64,000 bases of DNA, taken from assembly GCF_000833575.1 (NCBI RefSeq), contig NZ_CP010827.1, positions 2,319,852-2,383,851 of the forward strand, given 5' to 3'. Positions 27,536-36,340 of this stretch are shown one piece after another. The DNA comes from Corynebacterium singulare. GTDB lineage: Bacteria > Actinomycetota > Actinomycetes > Mycobacteriales > Mycobacteriaceae. Every line of letters begins with the position of its first letter. The stretch's first letter is position 1. The translations under genes were made by a program, and so were the position numbers. A model generated the notes under the pieces. The model made no database searches. It had not been told where the DNA came from and saw only the letters and a list, made by a program, of their open reading frames with translations.

Positions 27536-28480
27536 TTAGGCTAGCGGCTCCACGCGGGCCGCAACATGGAGGGTGCTGGGGTCCTTGGCCTTACGCAGCG
27601 TCACGGTGCGCGTACCACCGCGCACCCCGGCGTTATCGCCGCTGTCGGCACCGGATTGGTCCACGTACACGCCGGTGATGGCCGGCAAGATGACCGGCTT
27701 GTAGAAATCGGCGGTGATTCGCGTAGCGCCGCTCAGTACGCCCTCCAGTACCGACAGCATGCGCGCATGGGTGTACATGCCGTGCGCAATGGTGGCGGGG
27801 AAGCCGAACAGCTTCGCACCGACCTTGGAGACGTGGATGGGGTTCTTGTCTCCCGAAGCCTCGGCATAGACGCGTGTGCTTTCAGGGGTGAAGCGCAGCG
27901 TGGCCGTCGAAGTGCCGGCTTCATCGCCAGGGAAGTCGAGGAAACGCTCCGCCTCGGGACGCGTCGTGACTTCCTGTGGGGTCTCCTTGGTGAATTTCGC
28001 ACCCTGCCCGAGGAAAGCTGAGGTCTGACGCCAGATCTCCTCTCCATTCACGCTGTACGTCGTCACCATGTCGATAACAAGGCCCTTGCGGTGCGGGCGA
28101 AGATTCTCCGCATGGACCGCGATATCAAGGGCCTCATCCACGCGCAGCGGGCGAGTCTGCTCGATACGGTTGGACAGGTGCACCACGCCGAGCGCGGGGA
28201 ACGGGAAGTCCTTGGCCGCCATCACCTTAATGGCCAGCGGGAATGCCAGGGCATATGGGTAGGTGGCCGGCAGCTCGTTGCTCAGGCGCAGGCTGGTGGC
28301 CTGGCAGTAGCGCGCCAGATGCTCAGCATCAACGTGCACGCCTTCGACACGGTAGGCGGTCTGAGGGTCGGCCACTGTGCGCTTTCCGACGCCCACCCCC
28401 GGCACCGGCACCGCGCCCACCATAAGGGAGCGGTACAGCGCGGACAGATCTGGAATTTCTTTCAGGATGGTGTAGTTCAT
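27536..28480 (-). CDS. htdX: MaoC-like (3R)-hydroxyacyl thioester dehydratase, HtdX type
   Basis: The 314-residue protein is a double-hotdog R-specific hydratase/dehydratase. The MaoC catalytic pair appears in YAEASGDKNPIHVSKVGAKLFG as Asp211 and His216, followed by FPATIAHGMYTHARML. It would hydrate trans-2-enoyl thioesters or dehydrate the R-3-hydroxy form. Its start codon abuts the stop of the fabG4-like gene (TAAATG), a sign of translational coupling. The pairing with a FabG4-type reductase and a FadA2-type thiolase mirrors the mycobacterial htdX-fabG4-fadA2 locus. Confidence 0.87.
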   Translation of the reverse strand: MNYTILKEIPDLSALYRSLMVGAVPVPGVGVGKRTVADPQTAYRVEGVHVDAEHLARYCQATSLRLSNELPATYPYALAFPLAIKVMAAKDFPFPALGVVHLSNRIEQTRPLRVDEALDIAVHAENLRPHRKGLVIDMVTTYSVNGEEIWRQTSAFLGQGAKFTKETPQEVTTRPEAERFLDFPGDEAGTSTATLRFTPESTRVYAEASGDKNPIHVSKVGAKLFGFPATIAHGMYTHARMLSVLEGVLSGATRITADFYKPVILPAITGVYVDQSGADSGDNAGVRGGTRTVTLRKAKDPSTLHVAARVEPLA

Positions 28481-29806
28481 TTAGGCTCCCATGAGGTTCT
28501 GGCCGCACACGCGGACGGTATTGCCGGTCACCGCTGTGGAGGCAGGAGCGGCAAAGAAGGCGACGGTCTCAGCCACATCAACCGGCTGACCACCCTGCTG
28601 CAGGGAGTTGAGGCGGCGGCCGATTTCACGCGGGCCGGTCGGCATCGCAGCGGTCATGGCGGTCTCGATAAAGCCTGGGGCTACGGCATTGATGGTGGAA
28701 CCGTTCTCGGCAAGGACGGGACGGAGGGCGTCGACAAGCCCGATGATGCCCGCCTTGGTGGTGGCATAGTTCGTCTGACCACGGTTGCCGGAAATGCCGG
28801 CCATGGAGGACACACCAATGACGGATGCACCCGGCGCGAGCGAACCAGACTCGAGGAGGTTCTCGGTAATGCGGACCGGGGCGAGAAGGTTGACAGCAAG
28901 AACGGAATCCCACTGCCCCTCGTTCATGTTGGCCATCAACTTGTCGCGGGTAATGCCGGCGTTGTGCACGATGACGTCGATGGCGCGGCCATGGCGCTCC
29001 TGGGCGTGCTGCGCAATCTTCTCTGCTGCCTGCGGGTCCGTGACGTCGAGCGGCAGAGCGGTGCCCTTAACCTGGTTAGCAGTCTTGGCCAGGTGCTCGC
29101 TGGCTTGCGGTATGTCAATGCAGATGACGTCGGCCCCATCGCGGGAGAGCACCTCAGCGATCGTGGCACCGATACCGCGCGCAGCACCGGTGACCACGGC
29201 AAGTCGGCCCTCCAGCGGCTTCTCCCAGTTGTGGGGACCCTGACCCTCGCCCTGCGCGGTGACGCGAACAACCTGACCGTCTACGAAGGCGGACTTACCG
29301 GAGAGGAAGAAACGAAGGGTGGACTCCACCTCAGCGGTGGCGGCTGGGTCCGCCCAGACAAGGTTCACGGTTCCGCCCTTGCGCATTTCCTTCGCAAGGG
29401 AGCGGGTAAACCCTTCCAGGGCACGGGCGGCGATGCGGGCGTCGATAGTATCGGCAGCCTCCGGAGTGGTGCCGACGACGACGATGCGCGCGCACGGCAG
29501 GAGGTTGCGCATCTGCGGGTTGAAGAAATCATAGAGCTCACGCAGCTGCTCCGGGGTCTCGAGGCCGGTGGCATCAAAGACAAGGGCAGCGCGCTTGGCT
29601 TCCGCGGAGGAGTCAATGACCTGGTAGTCCACGGCAAGCTGGGAGCGGAGGAACTCGGCGATGCGGCCTTGGCCGCCGAGAACGATGGGGCCTTCGAGGG
29701 CAGGTTCGCCAGCCTTGTGGCGGCGGAGGGGGTAGCCCTGCGGCACACCCGCCTTGGCGGCGAGCGGGGAGTTAATGAGTTTCTCAGCGATGGTGACGTG
29801 CGACAT
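28481..29806 (-). CDS. fabG4: FabG4-type 3-oxoacyl thioester reductase with N-terminal flavodoxin-like domain
   Basis: The 441-residue protein has an N-terminal pseudo-Rossmann domain (about 1-195) and a C-terminal short-chain dehydrogenase domain. The nucleotide motif is TGAARGIG (206-213), NAG at 282-284, catalytic Ser333/334, Tyr347 and Lys351 (YATTK). This two-domain layout is that of high-molecular-weight FabG4 of M. tuberculosis, which uses NADH and acts on acyl-CoA. It heads a two-gene operon with the MaoC hydratase, transcribed away from the thiolase across a dyad-rich promoter region. Confidence 0.9.
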   Translation of the reverse strand: MSHVTIAEKLINSPLAAKAGVPQGYPLRRHKAGEPALEGPIVLGGQGRIAEFLRSQLAVDYQVIDSSAEAKRAALVFDATGLETPEQLRELYDFFNPQMRNLLPCARIVVVGTTPEAADTIDARIAARALEGFTRSLAKEMRKGGTVNLVWADPAATAEVESTLRFFLSGKSAFVDGQVVRVTAQGEGQGPHNWEKPLEGRLAVVTGAARGIGATIAEVLSRDGADVICIDIPQASEHLAKTANQVKGTALPLDVTDPQAAEKIAQHAQERHGRAIDVIVHNAGITRDKLMANMNEGQWDSVLAVNLLAPVRITENLLESGSLAPGASVIGVSSMAGISGNRGQTNYATTKAGIIGLVDALRPVLAENGSTINAVAPGFIETAMTAAMPTGPREIGRRLNSLQQGGQPVDVAETVAFFAAPASTAVTGNTVRVCGQNLMGA

Positions 29807-29837
29807 GTAGGGGCGCGATCCTTTCTTAAATCTTCAC

Positions 29838-29916
29838 AACCTTGCGAGCTTTGTTGCCCTGGTTGCAAGGTTAGTTAATTGAGTGATAGAACTAACACTA
29901 TCACTTTAAGTGTGAT
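29838..29916. promoter_or_regulatory. Nested inverted repeats in the fabG4/fadA2 divergent promoter
   Basis: Four symmetries overlap here. AACCTTGC (29838-29845) and GCAAGGTT (29865-29872) are one pair. GTTAGTT (29870-29876) and AACTAAC (29890-29896) are a second. AGTGATAG (29882-29889) and CTATCACT (29898-29905) are a perfect pair around eight bases. CACTT-T-AAGTG (29902-29912) is a fourth. Such dense dyads between divergent lipid genes are typical of TetR- or GntR-family operators, but no regulator gene lies adjacent, so the binder is unknown. Confidence 0.55.
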
Positions 29917-29992
29917 GCGAAATTCCTGAAGGGGTCTTCACCCCCCTCTCACGGGATGACTCGCACCAAACCACCCCGTGAAGGAGCTTTAG

Positions 29993-31291
29993 ATGACCAC
30001 CCCTCAGCACCGCGTAGCCATTCTGGGCGGCAACCGCATCCCGTTTGCCCGCTCGAATAAGCAGTACGCCCACGCTTCCAACCAGGACATGCTCACCAGC
30101 GCTCTCGATGGCCTCGTGGCTCGTTACGGCCTCCACGACGAGCGCCTGGGACTCGTGGCCGCCGGTGCTGTGCTCAAGCACTCCCGCGACTTCAACCTCA
30201 CCCGTGAGGTCGTCCTCGGCTCCGCGCTGGACTCCACCACCCCGGCTATCGACGTGCAGCAGGCCTGCTGCACCTCCCTCGCCGCTGCCATCCACGTCGG
30301 CGACGCTATTGCCCAGGGCCGCATTTCCGCTGGTATCGCCGGCGGCACGGACACCACGTCGGATGCCCCGCTCGCCGTCAATGACAACCTGCGCCGCACT
30401 CTGCTCAACCTCACCCGCGCCAAGTCCGCCGCCCAGCGCGCCCAGCTCATCGGCTCCATCCGCCCCTCCCAGCTGGCCCCGGAGCAGCCTCAGAATGGTG
30501 AGCCGCGCACCGGCTTGTCCATGGGTGACCATGCCGCCATCACCGCCCGCGAAATGAAGGTCAGCCGTGAGGCTCAGGATGAACTTGCACTGGCCTCCCA
30601 CCAGAACCTCCACAAGGCCTGGGAAGAGGGCTTCTTTACCGACCTAACCACTGGCTTCCTCGGCGTGAACCGCGATACCAACCTGCGCCCGGATTCTTCC
30701 CTTGAGTCTCTGGCCAAGCTCAAGCCAGTCTTCGGCAAGCGCGACGCCGAGCAGCACGGAGCCCAGGCCACCATGACGGCAGGTAACTCCACGCCGTTGA
30801 CCGATGGTGCCTCCGTCGCCCTCCTCAGCTCTGAGGAATGGGCCGCTGAGCACAACATTGAGCCGCGCGCCTTCCTCGTTGACTCTGAAACCGCCGCCGT
30901 CGACTTCGTCCACGGCCCGGATGGCCTGCTCATGGCCCCCACCTACGCTGTTCCGCGCCTCTTGGAGCGCAACAACCTCTCCCTGCAGGACTTCGACTTC
31001 TACGAAATCCACGAAGCCTTCGCCTCCCAGGTCCTGGCCACCCTCTCCGCATGGGAAGACGAGACCTACTGCCGCGAGCGCCTCGGTCTGCAGTCCGCAC
31101 TCGGCTCGATCGACCGTTCCAAGCTCAACGTCAAGGGGTCCTCGCTCGCTGCCGGCCACCCGTTCGCGGCAACCGGAACCCGCATTCTTGCTACGACTGC
31201 GAAGATTCTCGAAGAGAACGGCGGCGGCCGCGCCCTGATCTCCATCTGTGCTGCCGGCGGCCAGGGTGTTGCAGCCATCGTCGAGCGTTAA
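29993..31291 (+). CDS. fadA2: Acetyl-CoA acyltransferase (thiolase), FadA2 type
   Basis: The 432-residue thiolase cleaves 3-ketoacyl-CoA or runs the reverse condensation. The nucleophilic cysteine lies in DVQQACCTSLAAAIHV (Cys92, or possibly Cys93). His residues occur in YEIHEAFASQVLA and SSLAAGHPFAATGTRI, and the second catalytic cysteine in SICAAGGQGVAAIVE. A good AAGGAG ribosome site precedes ATG 29993. The acyl-CoA oxidase-like gene follows after 29 bases, so the two form an operon. Sequence style matches the long FadA2/FadI-like group rather than PhaA. Confidence 0.92.
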   Translation: MTTPQHRVAILGGNRIPFARSNKQYAHASNQDMLTSALDGLVARYGLHDERLGLVAAGAVLKHSRDFNLTREVVLGSALDSTTPAIDVQQACCTSLAAAIHVGDAIAQGRISAGIAGGTDTTSDAPLAVNDNLRRTLLNLTRAKSAAQRAQLIGSIRPSQLAPEQPQNGEPRTGLSMGDHAAITAREMKVSREAQDELALASHQNLHKAWEEGFFTDLTTGFLGVNRDTNLRPDSSLESLAKLKPVFGKRDAEQHGAQATMTAGNSTPLTDGASVALLSSEEWAAEHNIEPRAFLVDSETAAVDFVHGPDGLLMAPTYAVPRLLERNNLSLQDFDFYEIHEAFASQVLATLSAWEDETYCRERLGLQSALGSIDRSKLNVKGSSLAAGHPFAATGTRILATTAKILEENGGGRALISICAAGGQGVAAIVER

Positions 31292-31320
31292 AGAAATTTA
31301 TTCAGAAAGGAAATACCCCC

Positions 31321-33399
31321 ATGCCATTGACCAGGTCCTCCGACAAGAAGTCCAACGCCGATCTCAACAAGAACGCCTCCAACGACGCCCCGAAGGCAGA
31401 GGCCCGCAGCCCGCGCCGCCTGCCGTCCACGCCGAAGCCGGCTGTGGCCACGGAGCTGGGCGCGCTTCTCGACGGCCCCCACGCCGCCTTCCGCGATGAA
31501 CTGCGTACCTTCCTCAACGACCCGGAGCTTTTCCCGAAGTCTCACCTGCCCATGGCGGAGCAGCGTGAGCACACCTTCAACAACCTGGCCAAGGTGCGCG
31601 ACTTCGGCGGCTTCAAGCACGGCCTGCGCCGCGACAACGGTGGTTCCGGTAAGCCGAACCTCTCCACCTTTACCCTCGAGGGTCTGGCGTGGGTCGATGG
31701 CTCCCTCGCCATCAAGTCTGGCGTGCAGTGGGGTCTGTGGGGCGGCGCCCTAGACCAGCTCGGCACCGAGCGCCATATCGAGTGGGTTCAGAAGGCCGCC
31801 AACTTGGAGCTACCTGGTTGCTTCGCCATGACCGAGCGCGGCCACGGCTCCGACGTGCAGTCGTTGGAAACCACCGCTACCTACGACCCTGAGACCCAGG
31901 AATTCGTCGTGCATACCCCGTCCGACACCGCCGTGAAGAACTACATCGGTAATGCCGCCAAGGATGGCCGCGCTGCTGTCGTCTTCACCCAGCTCATCAC
32001 CCCGGAGAGCGACGGCCGCTCCCACGGCGTTCACGCCATCATCGTGCCCATTCGCGATGAAGAGGGCAATGAACTGCCGGGTGTGACCTTGGGCGACCAT
32101 GGCCACAAGGGCGGCCTGGTGGGCGTCGACAATGGCACCCTTCGCTTCGACCACGTCCGCGTGCCGCGCGAGAACCTGCTCAACCGCTTCGCGGACGTTG
32201 ATGAGGACGGTAAGTACACCTCCCCCATCGAATCCAAGAACGCTCGCTTCTTCACCATGCTCGGCACCCTCATTCGCGGCCGCATTGGCGTGTCTGGTGC
32301 CGCTGGTGCTGCCACCGAGGCCTCCCTCGACATCGCGGTTCGCTATGCCAACCGCCGCCGCCAGTTCGAAGGCGCAACCGGCGCCGAGAAGCGCCTCATC
32401 GAGCACCGCCAGCACCGCCGCCGCCTGCTCATCCCGCTGGCCCGCACCTACGCACTCCACCTGCTCTACAACCAGATTCTGGAGCGCTACCAGGAGCAGA
32501 ACGACCAGCACGAAGCCGGCACCTGGTCCGTCACGGAGCCGACCGAGGAGCAGAAGTTCGCCTCCCGCGAGATGGAATCCCTCGCGGCCGCCATCAAGTC
32601 CGCACAGACCCAGCACGCGACCCGCACCATCCAGGAGTGCCGTGAGGCATGCGGTGGTGCTGGCTACATGTCGGAGAACCGTCTGACCACCTACCGCGCC
32701 GACTCGGATGTCTTCGCCACCTTCGAGGGTGACAACACCGTCCTCATCCAGATGGTGGGCAAGAACCTCCTCACCGCCTACGGCCGTGAGATGAATGACA
32801 TGAGCCCGTGGGACACCGTGAAGTACGCGGCGACGACCGCCACCGATGTGGTCAAACGCCGCTACGGCTTCACCACCCGCCTACAGGGCTTGGTCGACCG
32901 CGTGAATCCGTCCGAGGCCTCGCTCTTCGATGCCACGTACCAGGCCAAGCTTATCGACGACCGCGCCCAGTCCGTCCTCTTCTCCCTCGTGCGCCGCATC
33001 CAGCCGGCCCGCAAGGCAGACAAGGTGCAGGCAGCCGCGATTGTGGACCAGTGCCAGGACCACCTCATCGCCGCCGGCTGGGCCCGCGTCGACACCTTGC
33101 TCGTGCAAGCAATGATTGAGGCTGAGGAGCGTCTCGAGGAGGGCTCGATGGCCCGCCAGGTCTTCGAGCAGCTGCGTCACCTCTTCGTCTTCGACACCAT
33201 CGTGCAGCACGCCGGCTGGTACCAGGAGCACAACCTCATCCCGGCCGGCCGCATCAAGGCTGCTCGCGCCGCCATCAACGACCTCGTCGATTCGCTGGCC
33301 CCGTGGTCCGTCGTGCTCGTGGATGCCTTCGGCGTCCCGTCCGAGGTTCACAACATTCCGATGCTGAACGAGGCCGGTGTGGATCCGCTCCACAAGTAA
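31321..33399 (+). CDS. Acyl-CoA oxidase-like flavoprotein (acyl-CoA dehydrogenase superfamily)
   Basis: The 692-residue FAD protein introduces the 2,3 double bond into acyl-CoA. FAMTERGHGSDVQSLETTAT is the flavin/substrate motif, and SHGVHAIIVPIRDEEGNELPGVTLGDHGHKGG is the mid-domain characteristic of peroxisomal-type acyl-CoA oxidases. The catalytic glutamate is Glu469 in TFEGDNTVLIQ. The length is well above that of ordinary dehydrogenases (about 380-610), again as in oxidases, with a polar 40-residue N-terminal extension. Whether it passes electrons to oxygen or an acceptor cannot be decided from motifs. The ribosome site GAAAGGA precedes ATG 31321. Confidence 0.87.
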   Translation: MPLTRSSDKKSNADLNKNASNDAPKAEARSPRRLPSTPKPAVATELGALLDGPHAAFRDELRTFLNDPELFPKSHLPMAEQREHTFNNLAKVRDFGGFKHGLRRDNGGSGKPNLSTFTLEGLAWVDGSLAIKSGVQWGLWGGALDQLGTERHIEWVQKAANLELPGCFAMTERGHGSDVQSLETTATYDPETQEFVVHTPSDTAVKNYIGNAAKDGRAAVVFTQLITPESDGRSHGVHAIIVPIRDEEGNELPGVTLGDHGHKGGLVGVDNGTLRFDHVRVPRENLLNRFADVDEDGKYTSPIESKNARFFTMLGTLIRGRIGVSGAAGAATEASLDIAVRYANRRRQFEGATGAEKRLIEHRQHRRRLLIPLARTYALHLLYNQILERYQEQNDQHEAGTWSVTEPTEEQKFASREMESLAAAIKSAQTQHATRTIQECREACGGAGYMSENRLTTYRADSDVFATFEGDNTVLIQMVGKNLLTAYGREMNDMSPWDTVKYAATTATDVVKRRYGFTTRLQGLVDRVNPSEASLFDATYQAKLIDDRAQSVLFSLVRRIQPARKADKVQAAAIVDQCQDHLIAAGWARVDTLLVQAMIEAEERLEEGSMARQVFEQLRHLFVFDTIVQHAGWYQEHNLIPAGRIKAARAAINDLVDSLAPWSVVLVDAFGVPSEVHNIPMLNEAGVDPLHK

Positions 33400-33420
33400 G
33401 CCACTACCGCATTTCTCGGA

Positions 33421-33450
33421 AGACACCCCGCAGGCGGGGTGTCTTCCCTG
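33421..33450 (+). terminator. Terminator after the acyl-CoA oxidase-like gene
   Basis: AGACACCCCG (33421-33430) and CGGGGTGTCT (33435-33444) form a perfect ten-pair stem with a CAGG loop, followed by TCCCTGTTTT. It closes the thiolase/oxidase operon. Confidence 0.75.
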
Positions 33451-33491
33451 TTTTCGGACAGTACCTTTTAGAGTTGTTTACTCTCTGAGCT

Positions 33492-34127
33492 ATGACCACA
33501 CAGCATCCAATGTTCTCCAGTTCGTTTCCGCCCTCCGATGATCTCTTGGTCTCCGGCACTCTGCGCAACGACATCTCGCTGCATTTGTGTCACGGCCACT
33601 CACGCCGGGACATTCACAACGACTTCTTCGAACTGCTCGATTCCCCAGCCGAGTGGGAGATGGTGCGCAAGGACCCGTTCCCCGAAGACTTCGATGCCAT
33701 CATCGACGAGGTAGCCGCTGAGTACGCACAGAAAGTTACAGAAAAGTCTGCTGACGCACAGCGCCTCGAGAACCTCCGGGATGAACTCCAGCAACGCGAC
33801 CTGGTCTTCAGCTTTGACGAGGGCTGGGATGCCTCCGAAGGAGCCGAGTACGGTGCTGAAAAGGCGGAAGAAGATGATGCCGCGGGCTATGTTTATTGCC
33901 ACATGCAGGACGTCGACCGGTTGATTCATACCGGTGACCTCCTGTTCGGCTTTGGCACCATGAAAACCGATGCCGAACTCAGCACGGCCGAGGCCGTGGG
34001 TGAGCGGCTCGTCGAAGCACTACGTGCCAGTGGTTTTGACCCTGAGTGGGACGGCAACCCCAACGCGCGTGTCCTGTGCCAAGGCCTCGTTGTCGAATTC
34101 CCCCTCGCGGACGACCTCACCGACTAA
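33492..34127 (+). CDS. DUF6891-like protein, intact copy
   Basis: The 211-residue acidic cytosolic protein has the features I associate with DUF6891: FDEGWDASEGAEYGAEKAEEDDAAGYVYCHMQDVDRLIHTGDLLFGFG, then ERLVEALRASGFDPEWDGNPNARVLCQGLVVEF. No catalytic motif is recognised and function is unknown. ATG 33492 has TACTCT (33479-33484) seven bases upstream and no ribosome site, suggesting a leaderless message. A damaged second copy lies at 36341-36870. The last 34 bases of the gene and the following 67 bases are almost identical to that copy. Confidence 0.75.
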   Translation: MTTQHPMFSSSFPPSDDLLVSGTLRNDISLHLCHGHSRRDIHNDFFELLDSPAEWEMVRKDPFPEDFDAIIDEVAAEYAQKVTEKSADAQRLENLRDELQQRDLVFSFDEGWDASEGAEYGAEKAEEDDAAGYVYCHMQDVDRLIHTGDLLFGFGTMKTDAELSTAEAVGERLVEALRASGFDPEWDGNPNARVLCQGLVVEFPLADDLTD

Positions 34128-34194
34128 GCGGCCCCAGAAGGTCAGCCCCTCATTCGGCTAGCCCGCGACAACCATCCAGATGGCTACCATGTGC
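34094..34194. repeat. 101-bp direct repeat, left copy
   Basis: This segment matches 36837-36937 at 95 of 101 positions. It covers the last codons of the DUF6891 gene, its downstream spacer and a 36-base remnant of the 3' end of the hemolysin III gene (34159-34194). The complete hemolysin gene lies only beside the right copy, so the left copy carries a cut-off fragment. The repeats bracket the transporter/LysR pair. Confidence 0.85.
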
Positions 34195-34240
34195 TCGCAG
34201 GGCTGACATCTTCCAGTGCGCCGCCTCAGTGTTTATTGCC

Positions 34241-35257
34241 TTAACTGGATGAACTGCGAGCCCTCCCCCAAGTTATTGCGACAGCACCGAAAGTCGCCCA
34301 AGCGATGTGCACAAGAAGAAGAATAAGCAGGGCGGCGCTGACAGTATCTAACCATTCCACATTCCACGACAGCATAGTGCCCTGCGTAGACAAGGCATGA
34401 GTACCGAGGCAACACGTGCCTACAGGAAAAGTACTGGCCCACCACGAAGGGTTGTAGGACATTGGAGTGCTGCCCAAGACTGCCCCCCAGTGTTTGGTGA
34501 CGGCATAGACAGCTAACGGGACACCGAGGCTGAGCATCGCGGCGCCGTAGACCGCAGCTCGAAGATGCCATTGATCTCCGTCGAGCAATTTGTCACCAGC
34601 GAGTAGCTGCGCGGCTGCGGTGGACTGGCCAACCAGGCCGAGTGGGATCCAAGCAGTGGCGGCGAAGCTGGTGGGAAGCTTGGGAAAAGTGCGCAGGTAG
34701 ACGAAGACAAACGTGGGTATCGCGGTAGTCCATGCCAGCACAAAGCAGGCCACACCGATACCGTGGACTACCGAAGCCCACTCGCCAGCATGTGGTGTCA
34801 ATTGCGCTGAGGACGTAGCGGCCACCATGGGTGCTACGAGGGGCAATCCCCAGGTGAATGCCGGCCCAGAGGGGCGTGTGACGATAAGGAAATGGAGAAA
34901 TCGAAGGCAGGTAACGACGCCAAGGACTGTTCCTACTCCCCAGCACAGCGCATGGATTGTCCAAGCAGTGAAAACACCGGAGTATGCGCTCCCCAAGGCG
35001 AGGATGCCCATTGAAGCCATACCCCACGATGGCATTACAGTGGAGTGAAATCCAGGAACGCGGTTTCTCAAGAAGCCGATCAGGAGCGCTAGGGCTAGAG
35101 AGGTTGCAATCCCAAGCATGAATGCGGCGGGCAGCCTACCCACAACTGGCGTCAGATGAATGTTGATAAGGGTCGATGAGATCGATAGACCCATGAGTGA
35201 GCCAGCCCAGGCAGGGCCTAGAGGTGGGAGATCTATCTCATCTTGAATTTTTAACAT
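34241..35257 (-). CDS. TDT-family (TehA/SLAC1-like) membrane transporter
   Basis: The 338-residue protein has about ten hydrophobic segments and fits the tellurite-resistance/dicarboxylate transporter (TDT) family. PPLGPAWAGSLMGLSISSTL near the N-terminus and FPVGTCCLGTHALS near residue 285 match the family's duplicated P-x-x-x-G pattern. Family members export C4-dicarboxylates, sulfite or anions. It is divergent from a LysR regulator that is its probable controller. Base composition is lower in GC than the neighbouring core genes, and the pair is bracketed by a duplicated sequence, pointing to acquisition. Substrate unknown. Confidence 0.8.
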   Translation of the reverse strand: MLKIQDEIDLPPLGPAWAGSLMGLSISSTLINIHLTPVVGRLPAAFMLGIATSLALALLIGFLRNRVPGFHSTVMPSWGMASMGILALGSAYSGVFTAWTIHALCWGVGTVLGVVTCLRFLHFLIVTRPSGPAFTWGLPLVAPMVAATSSAQLTPHAGEWASVVHGIGVACFVLAWTTAIPTFVFVYLRTFPKLPTSFAATAWIPLGLVGQSTAAAQLLAGDKLLDGDQWHLRAAVYGAAMLSLGVPLAVYAVTKHWGAVLGSTPMSYNPSWWASTFPVGTCCLGTHALSTQGTMLSWNVEWLDTVSAALLILLLVHIAWATFGAVAITWGRARSSSS

Positions 35258-35315
35258 GGGTTTCAGGCTAGGTACTGCCGCGACGAAGCGGGAGAGCGCA
35301 CAAACCGAACGGGGT

Positions 35316-35321
35316 TACAAT
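35316..35321 (+). promoter_or_regulatory. -10 box of the LysR gene
   Basis: TACAAT ends six bases before ATG 35328, so transcription should begin at or next to the start codon. The divergent transporter start is 70 bases away, so both promoters share this short gap, where a LysR-type regulator would bind. Confidence 0.5.
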
Positions 35322-35327
35322 AAATGA

Positions 35328-36332
35328 ATGTACCCCATGCGAAATAACGATAGTGATGAATTTTTTCCAGTTCGACGCGGCTACGTTCCCGACGCTCTAA
35401 CAGTTGATGCGGTGCTTGCCGTTGTTCGGTATGGGGGTATGAATAAGGCCGCTCATCACTTGGGAGTCTCCCAACAAGTGGTAAGCACGCGTATTTCGAA
35501 ACTTGAAATGCGATTAGGTCAACGCATTTTTTGGCGCGGAGCGGCGGGTAGCTTCACCACAGAGGCGGGGAGCCGGATCGTTCGCGTGCTCGAAGGTCTG
35601 CACGGTGCCCTAGACGAATGCGCGAGGGGTCTCGAAATTGCTGTAGGAGGAAGTCCCACCGAGGAAGTCAAACTGGTGGTTTCTCATACGATCGCCGAAG
35701 TGGACTATCCTCGCTGGGCTGCGGCCTATCAGCGTGCTTACCCGCATACCCATTTGCACATGCGTCAGCTCAACAGCCGGGAGGCGCAGAATCATGTTGT
35801 TCAAGGACATGCGGAACTAGCCATTGTTGAAGGCAACTGGGTAGCGCACGAGCTGCATCAGCGTGTAGTCGGGCACGATGAGTTGGTGGTGGTTGTCCCC
35901 GCAGCGCATCGCTGGGCTGACACGAAAAATCCCCGTCAACCAAGCGGTACTGAAGTTTCCACATCGGCTCCTGAAATAGCGGCGGTGACTAAAGAGGAGT
36001 TGCAATCTACGCCTCTGGTTTTGCGTGAGCATGGAAGTGGTACGCGCGAAGTTGTAGCCGATGTTCTGGGGATGCTCGCCTCGCCTGCGGGAGAGTTTGG
36101 TTCTCTGGGTGCGCAACGTACTGCCATAGGTGCTTTAGGAGCTCCTGGAATAATTGCGCGACGTGCGGTGGCGTCCCAGCTGGAAACGGGTGAGTATGTC
36201 GAAGTACCGGTGGCTGGTATTAGTTTTGACCGTCCGCTACGAGTCGTGTGGAGCTCGCAGAACCGACTTTCCGATCCTGCTCATCAGTTCCTGCGCTTTC
36301 TCGTGGACTACGCGGATGCGGGGAGGGCATAG
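35328..36332 (+). CDS. LysR-family transcriptional regulator
   Basis: The 334-residue protein has a LysR helix-turn-helix (about 24-83: LTVDAVLAVVRYGGMNKAAHHLGVSQQVVSTRISKLEMRLGQRIFWR) and a type 2 periplasmic-binding-like effector domain (about 110-330). It is divergent from the TDT transporter and probably controls it. ATG 35328 or 35337 may be the start. The stop lies only a few bases before homology to the truncated DUF6891 copy begins, so its 3' end marks the right edge of the inserted module. Confidence 0.88.
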   Translation: MYPMRNNDSDEFFPVRRGYVPDALTVDAVLAVVRYGGMNKAAHHLGVSQQVVSTRISKLEMRLGQRIFWRGAAGSFTTEAGSRIVRVLEGLHGALDECARGLEIAVGGSPTEEVKLVVSHTIAEVDYPRWAAAYQRAYPHTHLHMRQLNSREAQNHVVQGHAELAIVEGNWVAHELHQRVVGHDELVVVVPAAHRWADTKNPRQPSGTEVSTSAPEIAAVTKEELQSTPLVLREHGSGTREVVADVLGMLASPAGEFGSLGAQRTAIGALGAPGIIARRAVASQLETGEYVEVPVAGISFDRPLRVVWSSQNRLSDPAHQFLRFLVDYADAGRA

Positions 36333-36340
36333 CCCAGAGA

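Noticed and set aside
28091..29878. Open frame of nearly 600 codons opposite fabG4 and the MaoC gene
   Set aside because: Antisense shadow; low-complexity Gly/His/Arg-rich translation without domain features.
31321..33399. Naming the flavoprotein fadE5
   Set aside because: Position matches but length and mid-domain motifs fit acyl-CoA oxidases better.
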